A stretch of 64,000 nucleotides of DNA from Apophysomyces variabilis (taxonomy: Eukaryota > Mucoromycota > Mucoromycetes > Mucorales > Mucoraceae), in NCBI GenBank assembly GCA_002749535.1, contig MZZL01000117.1, positions 1-64,000 of the forward strand, read 5' to 3'. This document shows, in pieces, positions 33,420 to 43,534 of this stretch. Position numbers and translations under genes: made by a program. The notes beneath the pieces are model-generated. The model made no database searches, had not been told where the DNA came from, and saw only the letters and a program-made list of their open reading frames with translations. Each line of letters begins with the position of its first letter. Position 1 is the stretch's first letter.

Positions 33420-34325
33420 GCTTGATAAGGTAACCAACAATTTTTAGTTGGAGTTAACGGTCTGAAACAATGCTGCCTTGGCTGATCTAGTTCGATTGCT
33501 CCAGTTCAGTAGCACAACAGCCTTTTCTTGGGATGACTAGGTCTCGTCAGAGTTCCATTAAACCCACTTGCCGATTCTGCGGCACACTTCGTCCACATTT
33601 GGCACATGCTCGCCGTTGTCAAGGTGTACTAAGCATCTCTATTGCTCTTAAGGTCCGAACTCATCGTCCCAAGATACTTTTGGATAAAGACAACAAAATT
33701 TTCAGGGACAATCGCAGCAGTCTTGCCTTCATTTTTGCGCTTTTTCATTCTAAGGTCTCTTGGAGCTGTGACCCGATGAGCACTTCTTTTGTGGCATTAA
33801 TATGTTTTACTTGCCCGAATATCGGGACTTGGCTTCCTTTATCTCTTGGATCTCATCGTGAATTTCCTGTTGGTCTCATTGATCTCCTTCAGCGTGTCTC
33901 TCTTGGTATTGACAGTATTACAGTTGGAATTTCTTGGCGTAACTCCTATAGTACATACGTTGTTAAGTAGCACTTATATCCTAAACAACTCTGGAAAGAT
34001 GAAGGTGAAAAGAAGAAAAACCTTATTTTGGCTCTGTCTCTCTCTCTCTTTTTTTTTTACGTATAAAATTTGTCACGACGTTGCGGATTAAATCTGTTGA
34101 TGAGTTATGTCATACTTTAAACTGGGCACATGGATTATGTCCTCAGATCTACAAACCTGTTTCTTCTTTTTTTTTTTGCTATTTCAGACATTACCTTCAG
34201 AATTTTCAAGATAGTTGGGAGGTCTATGGTATGCTGAAAAGGGGATTTCACGTACCATATTTTACATCTGCTATATACCAAGATTTTCTATTGTTGCATC
34301 TTTGTTTAAATAGAAAACTACCTAG
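33420..34325 (-). mobile_element. older CACTA copy, left part (interrupted and decayed)
   Basis: This DNA is homologous to 35100-36000 of the younger element. On the minus strand, 33910-33465 matches the accessory gene (for example ACGCCAAGAAATTCCAAC against ACGCCAAAAAAATCCAAT, and GGCAAGACTGCTGCGATTGT against GGCAAGGCACGTGCGATTGT) but with stops and indels. On the plus strand, 34070-34300 matches 35760-35940 (TCACGACGTTGCGGATTAAA against TCACGATATCGTAGATTAAA). The match ends exactly where the younger element begins at 34326. The left terminus of the older copy is not recognisable, so 33420 is only the limit of visible similarity. Confidence 0.75.
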
Positions 34326-34338
34326 CACTGCGGGAAAT
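34326..34338 (+). repeat. CACTA left terminal inverted repeat
   Basis: CACTGCGGGAAAT is identical over 13 bases to the complement of 39522-39534. Similarity continues more loosely into TTTTGGTG-type subterminal words. Confidence 0.85.
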
Positions 34339-34726
34339 CTTTTGGTGGTTTTTGGTTAAATTTTGGTTCCGCAAAATAACCAGAAATTCTGGTTGTTTTG
34401 GCGAAATGACCAAAAACCACCAGAATCGAAAGTAACCAAAACCACCAAAATCTAACAGAAAACCATCAGAATTTACCCTAAAAACAACCAAAAACCACCT
34501 AATATCACCCAATATACACCCAAATACACCCAAAAAACTACCAGGTGTTTTGGTTAAAACGGTCGGAAAATGACCAGAATACACCCAAATCACTTGGTGT
34601 ATACTTTTTGGTTTCTTTTGATTAATAAATGCTTTATTAACAAATTGCAAATATTGTTCTAAAGAATAAGCTGACTGTGAGAGGCTTATTCTTCAGCGGA
34701 AGAGACAATGGACACTATCTCAAAAA

Positions 34727-35640
34727 TTAGGAATTGGTTTCTATAGTACATATATGATCGTTACTACCTGCTGAGTTTTTAGAGCGTCTAAGCTCTTTGG
34801 TACGTCGCAGCTTGTGTCTAGGAGCGCCCTACAAATAGAAATGTCAATACATAATACGTACACAGTGGCAACCTACTACTCACCGCTTGTCTCTCGTTAA
34901 GTGTTTCGGCCGCGCTTGACCCACGCTTGCCTCTGGTAACCCGTTTAGCCTCGCTATTGAGTATGTCAGTCATATTTAGCCAGGAAAAAAAGCAAAAAAA
35001 TTATTACCGGCGTCTGGCCTGCTGAGCTCTGTTGTGCCAGTGTTCGCTCACTAAATGCTTAGCAAGCCAGTCATCAACGCAGCAGTCAAATGGAAGGCCA
35101 AGGTCAACGCCAGCCTTGTTGACAGCCTGAAACAAGCTTGCCTTGTCAGATCCAGGTAGATCACTCCAGTTAGGAAGTAGAACACCTGAATCTTGGAACG
35201 ACTTGGCAACCTTGTCACAACTCCATTTGACCCAGCGGGTAATTCTGCGCCGCACGTCATCCACAGTTACCAGAGGTTCGTCATGGTCAAGAGAGGCCTC
35301 GGAATTGCTATCCGTCTCAAGTTCCGATAGCTTGTCAGTCTGAAGATACGTGCGGATGAAGGCAATGATATCTTCAGCAACAATCGCACGTGCCTTGCCT
35401 CCATCCGTGGGTTTTTCGACTAGTAAATCTTTTCGATGATTAGCCTGGCGACGCGTTTCTTCTCTTGTTGCATCATTTTCCACCGAGGTCTTGACATGCT
35501 TCAGCTGCTCCAACATCAAGACCTGCAGCTTCTTCAACTCCTGAATCTCGTTGCGAATCGCCTGTTGATCACGTCGAAGTTCATTTAACACGTTCTCCTT
35601 GTTATTGACAGCATTGCGATTGGATTTTTTTGGCGTTCAT
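34727..35640 (-). CDS. CACTA accessory protein (coiled coil, basic tail)
   Basis: This is the second gene of the young element; CACTA elements often carry a TNPA-like DNA-binding partner. From about 35620 the frame runs to 35008, then introns join 34953-34884 and 34828-34727 in phase. Visible parts are: a coiled coil (LNELRRDQQAIRNEIQELKK, LQVLMLEQLKHVK) near the N-terminus; a central globular domain (VAEDIIAFIRTYLQTDKLSE; ITRWVKWSCDKVAKSFQDSG; LPNWSDLPGSDKASLFQAV); and a strongly basic tail (ARRREAKRVTRGKRGSSAAE, then LRRTKELRRSKNSAG) suited to DNA binding. The only nearby ATG (about 35640) is in the wrong frame by one base at a run of seven A. Either that run carries an indel or the true start is in an upstream exon. 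I do not recognise a domain family. Confidence 0.6.
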
Positions 35641-36273
35641 GATGATTGAAGTTCGGTAATAATATATGGTTAATTTGATAGATACTGGCACTTACCTTTT
35701 ATACAGGTTGAAAAGACAACAGAAAAATTTTTTGTCAGTCTTTTTTAATTATTTCAACGCGTCACGATATCGTAGATTAAATCTACTAACAAGTCATTTC
35801 ATAATATAGCCCGGATACGCGTTATACACTCAGTTATACAAGTCACTGTTTCTGTTTATATTCTGAACTTTGCTTTCAGGATGTTTAGGGTAATTGGGAG
35901 GTCTCGTATACGACGAAAGATAATTTTACGTAGAGGGATTTACATCTACTACAGGGCAAAGTCTTTATGGAATTATTTCTGTTTTGCAACGTTCTAAATT
36001 TAGTAATACCTGGTGTCCGTATATGGTTGACTTGTTGCACAGATCGCAAGATGCGTACCTGAGCTTAAACTACAACAAATATACCAGAAGCACGCGTCGA
36101 AAAGAACGCGATACGCCTCCAAAAACAAAACACGAAGTGAGATACTGTCGCGTACTTGGTTTAAAACACACGCGACGTGATCTTTTCCCAAAACTAAAAC
36201 CGCTACAACATAAATACTGAACTGTATCTTCGTCCATTAGAAGCTAAATAATAATTGCGATCTTCCATTAAGC

Positions 36274-39254
36274 ATGAAATGTTGTATGTATTGTAGCAAT
36301 CCCTTTCCAAATAAGGAGCTCGAGAAACATCAGTTCAGCTGTCATGCACGATCTCGGAAAAGATCACGCATTGCATACAATCCTTTACCTGCCGGAGGTA
36401 AGAGTTACTTGATAGCAAATATGCAAACTGACTTTCCAATCGTTGTTAGGCCCTTTCGTTGGTCAAACTCCTGCCTTGGAGAGAGGACGAAGCCTTCTTA
36501 ATGATTGGGATAATCTGGACGAGCCTGCCGATGACATAGTTGATAGTAATGATAGCGATGCAAGCGACGAACAGTTGGAGATCAATGAAATGGAAGATAG
36601 CAACGACGATGATATACGGGAAGAATATATGTCAGATAGTGGCGTAACTGTGCAGCAATGTAATGATGATGGGCCATTACATGTTGAAGTTCAAGACGTA
36701 CCTGACCTGTCATTCATCGAGAGAAGCACAATAGAGTTGATCACTTTATTGACTGATCTGAACGTGGGAAGAAATGCGACAGATGAGATAATACAATGGA
36801 TTAACGACTATGTTCGGCATCCAAAGTTTGGTAAATATATATGGCGTACACTATACAATTAGGAAGCTGATTATTAGTGCCCTATAGAAAAACAGCAGCT
36901 TCTAAGCCAGTATAAAGCAAAAAAGGTTCTCTTACGGATGTTTCCCATCAAGCCGATGGTATATGATACCTGCCCTGGAGGATGCTATATGTATACGGAT
37001 GATAGAGAGCTGCATTGCCCGCAGTGCAGCAAACCACGCTATTGCAAACGAACAAACAAGGCTCAACTGACCACTACGCATCTTCCTTTGTCTCAACAAA
37101 TTGCAGCCTTATTTTGCCATCCACAGATGAGATCCATGCTCTCTTACCGTCAGCGTCATAATCAAGAAATGCATGAGGCAGAATTTGTTGACATTTTTGA
37201 TGGGAAGTTATACAACTCGTGCAAGCCATTGATCAGTGGTCCAAATGATATAGTTCTTTCAATGTTTGTGGATGGCTTCAATCTCTTCCGCAAACGGCAG
37301 CAGACACTCACCATGGTGATGGCCGTAAACCTCAACCTTCCCCCAGAAAAAAGGTACGAACCAATATATAAATAGACTTTCTCAATATTTGTTACAGGTA
37401 TCTGAAAGAGAACCTTATACAAGTCGCAGTGATACCAGGGCCGAAGAAGCCAAAAGAACTTTTTAGCTTTCTGAAGCCCATACTTGATGAATTGCAGATT
37501 CTCTCAGAGCGTGGAATGAATATCCGTTGTCAAGGGGTCACTTACTATTGCAAAGTGCACCTGCTAATAGCGAGTGGTGATATCCCTGGCGTGGCAGATC
37601 TCTGCTGTCATAGTGGACATACTTCTAAATATGGATGCCGAATTTGTCTTGTAGAAGGACAGTCCTACAATGGTCATGGTATGTACTTCCCGGGAGGACC
37701 GCAGAAAGCTTCTGAGAGAAAGGCGATCCATTTTCATAATGGAGATGAGGTACCCAGATATACTACTACACAGCCAGATTACTCACCAAAACGATGTTAG
37801 CAATATGGGTTGAAGCGATCGGCGATGTTTTCTGCTCTTCCTACATTTACGGGCCCTTTTTTTTTTGGATTTGATGAGATGCATTGCTTTGGCCATGGTA
37901 TTGCCCATCAGATTTGGGAAGCGATCCAGGGAAGATATGGCACCAACAATCCTCTTGCATTGGAACCCAGGTATCGCAAAGCCATTGGGCAGTGCATGAC
38001 AGAAGCCCAACACTCTTATATGCCAGGCATCTTTGAAGGATCATTCATAAGTAAATATGCTTTGGGATATGTCACTTTGCTAAACATGCATGGTAGATAT
38101 AGAACAAACTGCCGGTTACGCACGTGCTGTTGACTGGATGGTTTTTTTGCAGTATGTCATACCTACACTAGTCATCGAGCAGTTGGACGAGCAGTGGGCT
38201 AGACGGCCAAGACCACAGCAGCTTTCTATGTTTTCTGAGGCAGATGTTAAGGCTGCAAAGGATGCTCTTTTATCTATTTCACGAGCGTGTGCGTTGGCAT
38301 TACAATACCAGATCTCTGAGGACGACTTGGCTGATATCAGAAAGTAATACAGGGAAAGAAGAAGCATTACATAACTTACACCTACTCTTTCTCAGACTTG
38401 TCAAAATGTGGCACTTATTCCTCAAGAAATACCTGCCAATATCTGTGTTCACGATAAATGAGCATTTGCTTCTCCACCTGACTGATGCAATTGCTCATCT
38501 CGGCCCACTCCGATATTGCAGCACCCGCCCTATGGAACGCATTATCGGAATGCTCAAGCCAAGGATTCGATCCCGTTCCCGCCCGCAGGCAAGCGCCGCC
38601 AATGCCTTGATATACAGTTCTGCAGCTATGTACTTCGATCGCTGCATGAAGTATACGAAAGACGACGAGCTTGAGCGCGTGCAGTTAACAGCAGAGGCAG
38701 AAGACGGAGAGGTTACGCTAAAGGCCTTCAAGAAAGAGAATATATTAGCGTATCAACATATGAACTTGGCAGCCCTTGTCACAGACTTCTGGAGGAGGGA
38801 AAATGAGCACTTGGAGGATCTCTCTTCAGAGATTCATGTGGCTCAAGAGGCGTTTGTTAACGGAGTCCGTTTCTTTGCCAAGAATGCTCGTTCTCAGAAC
38901 TGCAGTTTGGTGAGACTACGATTACCGGTGGATCAAAAGGCACGATGTGGATTCCGAAGTCGGCAAGATCTCCAATGGAAGACATTCTTTGGAGAAGTGC
39001 AGTTTTTCTTTCACCACAGCACTGCCACCACCAGCAATGTACTATGCTACGTACGCTTACACGTAGACGTTGTTATGACGAACGGGTTTCCTTTTGGTAG
39101 TTCAAGACGAACGAAGGATTACGTTACTAAAGCCGAATACCTTGAAAGCATTGTCGGCATCCTCCCTTCCACAAGGCAAACCGAGAAAGCTTTCTACATA
39201 TACCCTAGTATGACCATGCATCCCATAGATTTGGGGAATATCACCCTTATATAA
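36274..39254 (+). CDS. CACTA TNP2-type transposase, one in-frame stop
   Basis: This is the transposase of the young element. Six exons (36274-36397, 36450-36830, 36888-37353, 37398-38050, 38097-38343, 38396-39254) join in phase to 910 codons. The N-terminus has a C2H2-like finger (CCMYCSNPFPNKELEKHQFS, then CH) and an acidic linker. The TNP2 core follows: YDTCPGGCYMYTDDRELHCP, SMFVDGFNLFRKRQQTLTMV, NLNLPPEKRYL, VIPGPKKPKEL, ASGDIPGVADLCCHSGHTSK and YGCRICLVEG. The C-terminal region (FTINEHLLLHLTDAIAHLGP, then RPMERIIGMLKPRIRSRS) is the DUF4218-like part. TAG at 37798-37800 (codon 458) interrupts an otherwise open frame. Splicing does not obviously remove it. A single recent nonsense change, or an error, would explain it. 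Confidence 0.82.
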
Positions 39255-39521
39255 TAAACGAGTACTATACAATATGCATGGATAATAACCAAAAAAGATG
39301 CAAAATATCTGGTGCATTTTTGGTGTCGATTGACCAAATACTCACCGGAAAATCTGGTCACTAGAACTGTTACCGAAAAGAAACCAGAAACCTACCAAAA
39401 AATTCGGTCACCAAAGCAGTAACCAGAACTTAACCAATAACAACCCGAACTTCTGGTGATTTTCGCGAAATGACCAAAACTTAACCTAAAATAACCAAAA
39501 GTCACCAGAAAGTCACCAAAA

Positions 39522-39534
39522 ATTTCCCGCAGTG
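39522..39534 (-). repeat. CACTA right terminal inverted repeat
   Basis: ATTTCCCGCAGTG is the inverted partner of the left end at 34326. The related older copy ends CGTTTCCCTCAGTG at 40234. Confidence 0.85.
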
Positions 39535-40234
39535 TAACGTACGTTTATGGTTACGGCTTGTTGCACGGATGGCGCAAATATGTTTTACCCGAGATGAGTT
39601 GTTCGCCAAACATGCCCGCGCCCAAAGTGCAGTTTGGTGAAATTATGCTTGCCGGTAGACGAAAGGCACGGAATAGTTTCTGAAGTCAGCGAGTCTTTCA
39701 AGTAAAAGGTTTCTTTGGCGAAGTATATTTCTTTTCCCATCACAGCACCGTCAGCACTAAGAATATACTATGTTACTTGCGCTTACACATAGACATCCTT
39801 ACGGCGAATGGGTTTTCGTTTGGTTTATCAAAGACGAAGGAAGGATTATGCCATAAAAACTATTGCCTTGAAGGTGCTGCTGGTCTCGTTGCTTTCATGA
39901 GCTACAACAAACAATGCTTCTACATATACCCTAGTATGACTATTCAGCCATAGATTTGGTGAATAGTACTCTTCCTCAATGAACAGCTAATTTTAGGATG
40001 TATATAATAACCAGGAAACAACCAAAATATGGTAAGTTTTGGTGTAAGGTGACCAAAAGTTCACCGAAAAGTCTGGTCAGTAGATTTGTTACAGAAAAGA
40101 AACCAGAAATCTATCCAAGAGCCTTGGTCACCAAAGCATTAACTAGTGTTTTTGGTGATTTTGACGAAATAACCAGAATTTTACCAAAAAATAACCAAAA
40201 CTAACCAGGAAATCACCAAACGTTTCCCTCAGTG
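39535..40234 (+). mobile_element. older CACTA copy, right part with terminus
   Basis: The sequence resumes the older copy after the young insertion. 39545-39570 matches 36020-36045 (GGTTACGGCTTGTTGCAC against GGTTGACTTGTTGCAC). At about 39605 it jumps to sequence matching 38870-39240, the C-terminal transposase, now with stops and frameshifts. 39990-40234 is the right subterminal ACCAAAA array ending CGTTTCCCTCAGTG. About 2.8 kb of transposase is therefore missing, so the older copy was a non-autonomous deletion derivative. Confidence 0.8.
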
Positions 40235-41225
40235 CAGCATGAAAGACTTGTTCAGTTTCAGTTCAGATATTCTGAAGGGTGAGCCGGGTGATGGTCTAAT
40301 ACTGTTGGCAGTGTCACATCTTTGCTGTACAATGACCTTTGTTCAGTTTCAGAGTTTCTATTCTTTTAATGCCCTTGAAGTTAGAAGTGCTGAAGTTAAC
40401 GTATCGTATAACAATGCAAAAATACTGTATGCCGCTTCATTTTCCCTCCCAATTTCATTGAAGTATCGAGAGCTTGAGGCAGCGTTGTACTACTGATTAA
40501 CACCAGACAAGGTAAAAAAAAACCTTCAGCTATTGATTATGTGTTATTCATTGTGATATTCTTCATTTTGAACTGCGAATAGCAACAACAAACGCTTTTA
40601 TCGTCTGCCAAACTGACTTCCGTTCCTAGAGTGGCCAAATCGAGAAACAGTCCACAAGATGAAAGACTAGAATCGTCCAATGCGGTCTAAAGGCTGCAGC
40701 CTAAAAGACAAAAAAGGACCCACCAGTCAAATGAACAGGGCTTTACGCCCGCTAGAATGCAAGTGCCATTGAATGATTAGTTTTTCTTGTGTTACTCACC
40801 AATCGAATTTGCATATGTGCGTTGGATTCGCTTGGTTAGGAGCCGCCTATTACGTTGTCAAGGTTTCCAAGCAGGTACGCAAAATTGGTCATTGAAACAC
40901 GCAAATCATGGTAGTCGATATGATCTGTTAGTCTCAACTTCAGTTTATTAGACGAGCCAAGTGGATCTTCCGGATGTGAGTTTATTTTTCGGAAATATAG
41001 TACTCTATCAGATGTTGTCGCCAGAGCACCATCCATCTGTGTTGGTAAAGAAAGCGAGATGTTTGCCTTAATTGACGTTATGTTTGGTTTTCAAGCTTTC
41101 ATGACTTATTGAAATTTAGGACAAAATAACCAAGCCCGCAACAATTTATAAGCTGTCAATGCGATTAAAGGATCTGCCTCCTTTTGGTCTTTCGTGCAGT
41201 TTTGGGTTGTTTTTAGCCAGTAAAT
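40235..41225. other. spacer, no recognisable gene
   Basis: AT-rich DNA between the CACTA nest and the A20/AN1 gene. Short open frames (40239-40496 plus, 40836-41036 minus) have no recognisable motif. Confidence 0.35.
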
Positions 41226-41981
41226 CTATTGACGAGATGAGAAATGTATATCCTCTTTCTTAGAGTGAGTTATACCTCTTCCCAATTTAGCGTAGTCAAA
41301 TTCACATTCATGCCTGTCAGGATATCGATGTGAGTCGCAAAACACGTAATCGCATCGACATCGATTAATTGTCTGTTTGGCCAGTGGTACCTGAACAGAG
41401 GTGAATTCCACTTGCTTTCCAACCATACGTGGCTGCAATACCTTTACTCTGCATTTGAAACAGCGACCTTTGTTTTTCTGCGCAGGCTTCTCGCTTGATA
41501 CACTTGCAGCAGGACTTTCCACTGACGACGCTGTGGGCTCTTCGGTAACCGATAGACATTCTTGTGTGGATGTTATTGGGGAAGGTGATCGGGAGTGTTT
41601 ACGAGATGGTAAATCAGCTGAATCGCACAATGTTTTCTCAGCAGCTTTTTGAGATTCTGATGGTTCGGGCGTATGCTCAATGATTTGCGTCGGTGAGGAG
41701 ACTAATTTGGAAGTCGTTTCTGCTTGTTGGCTCTCGGGCATTGTCTTTCCATCCGTAGTTGATGACAAATCTACAAGCAACGGAAAACGATCAGAGCGTT
41801 CTCCTGTACATCACATCGGGGATGACGCACCGACTTGCTTACTTTCACGATTCCCGCTTTGATCAGTGGTCTGCGCTGCTTTGTAGCATTTCGAACACAT
41901 ATAATTGAACATCTCGTTTCCATAAAAGCCACATCCGGCAATGCAGAGCTGAGGTGTGTTAGGGCTGTTGCTGTTGCTCAT
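41226..41981 (-). CDS. A20/AN1 zinc-finger protein (stress-associated type)
   Basis: Proteins with an N-terminal A20 finger and a C-terminal AN1 finger bind ubiquitin and act in stress responses and proteasome regulation (ZFAND5/6 and plant SAP families). Two exons (41981-41843, 41770-41226) give 227 residues. The A20 finger is at about 13-36: CIAGCGFYGNEMFNYMCSKC, then Y. A long Ser/Pro/Glu-rich linker follows. AN1 begins KNKGRCFKCRVKV, has an unusually long loop, and ends RCRCDYVFCDSHRYPDRHEC then EFDYAKLGR. The loop between the first Cys pair and RCRC is about 30 residues, some 15 longer than usual in the family. The start is the only upstream ATG in frame. Confidence 0.88.
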
Positions 41982-43534
41982 TCCTTATTGTTGTAGAGTT
42001 TAAACAAAAACACAAAAAGTCAGTTGCCGGTATGCGAGCAGCCGTGATGTCGGAGTTGAAGAACAGTTACTTCCAAGGTTGCGTCAACGGAGTGCAAATT
42101 CTGCGTTGAATTCCTGTGACACGATCCCCGCTAGGTTTCTTGCGCAAGAATATGAGACATCCCAATTTTAAACATGGCATTAACAGTTACCGTTAAAAAG
42201 ATGGAGTGGATTGGAAGAGATATTTTCTGTCGGATGAGTATGAGGGCCCTGGTGAGGTATCGTGCGTCAAATTCCTTAATATGTAAAACATGTGGAACTC
42301 TATGACCACGACGTCACTGCAGCCAAAAACTCGACCAAATTTCTTTGTCAGTCTCATGTAATGCAAGCAGAGGTGCAGTTAATTACGTACACTCCCCAAT
42401 CACCTGCAAATTGACGATGCACACGCCTCTCTCTCTGTCTCCACTCAGCTTTTCTTGCAGTATCTGGTACTGAGCAAGACGTACAGTACCATTTCTGCAG
42501 GAAAAGGAAAAATAATAAAGTCCCAAGAAAGCAACTACAAGAGAAGGGAATCTGTGAAAAAGTATAGGTGAAGTCCAAACAGATCTAACTTTGACAGTAT
42601 AATGAGAGCCGTAAAACTTCGATAAATCCCAATGGAAAAGGCTACCATAAAATGCGATAGACTTTTGGGTAGTCATTGAAAGTAATTGTCAAGAAGCAAT
42701 TCTACACTACTATTCACAATAAAAGAGTTCGCTTATGTCTCCGATTGGCTAGCTGAAAGACTAGCCAACTATTTTCCACGGAAAAGATGCTATCCTATCG
42801 AGACAGGAGCAAGTTCCACCGTAAAAAGATTATCTATGCTGTGTAACAAAGGAAGAGATGTCATAGACTTATTCAAATATGGAATGAAGCAATAATCAAA
42901 CTTTCTTAGACCTAGACGAAGCGTTAGTCCGCATCTATAATTAAGCGCTATTGAACTTTTATAGGTAAAATCATCTTTCTTGTTAAATTAAGTCTATTTA
43001 TAATTAGCCGCATAAGAAAGTGGAGTGATCTAGTGTAAATTCTACAACAATGAACGAGACGTCTTGTTGAAGAAAGAAAAGAAAACATACAAATATAACA
43101 AAATTTGTATATAAGAAGCATCGATTGGGAGCACATATGCGATAACTATTACTGAACATGCAACGTGCAATCGCCTTTTTCTTTCTCTCGATGACAATCC
43201 TCCTGCGGGTTTCTTTGGTGCTTGCCGACGACATCTGCGCTGGTTTACCCAACCGAACTGCTTGTGGCTGGATGGCTTACTGTTGGAGAGGAACATGTAT
43301 TCATTAACTCAAGTCTGAAATAATTGAATCTCAAAGGAACATCTGGGACAAGACATAGAAGGATCAAAGCCCTTTAGACATCAGCTATGGTCGCTATCAT
43401 TCCATTGTAATAGAACCCAACCAAGAATACATTTGTGTTGTCATACTATATCATCAATATATCCCTTCCATTTTCTCTGCACTATCCAGACAGCTCGCCC
43501 GTATTACCGTTTTGAATTTATTTGCACTTCAAAC
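41982..43534. other. spacer between A20/AN1 gene and VPS15, no clear gene
   Basis: This is the upstream region of the A20/AN1 gene and the 3' flank of VPS15. One plus-strand frame at 42686-42895 (RLANYFPRKRCYPIETGASS region) has protein-like texture but no recognised family and no neighbouring exons. Confidence 0.35.

Larger units (their letters stand above)
34326..39534 (+). mobile_element. CACTA (EnSpm-like) DNA transposon, 5.2 kb, near complete
   Basis: The termini are inverted: CACTGCGGGAAAT at 34326 and its complement ending at 39534. CACTG/CACTA ends are the signature of this superfamily. Just inside each end are hundreds of bases of subterminal repeats built on ACCAAAA/ACCAGAA (34340-34610 and 39290-39530), the usual transposase-binding arrays. 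Flanking triplets are TAG and TAA, consistent with a 3-base target duplication carrying one change. Inside are a plus-strand TNP2-type transposase (36274-39254) and a minus-strand accessory gene (34727 to about 35640). The element inserted into an older relative, whose two parts flank it. Confidence 0.88.

Noticed and set aside
33533..33970. Plus-strand open frame with an apparent C2H2-like finger (CRFCGTLRPHLAHARRC)
   Set aside because: It is antisense to the decayed accessory gene of the older CACTA copy, which aligns with the young copy on the minus strand. The finger-like pattern is a by-product.
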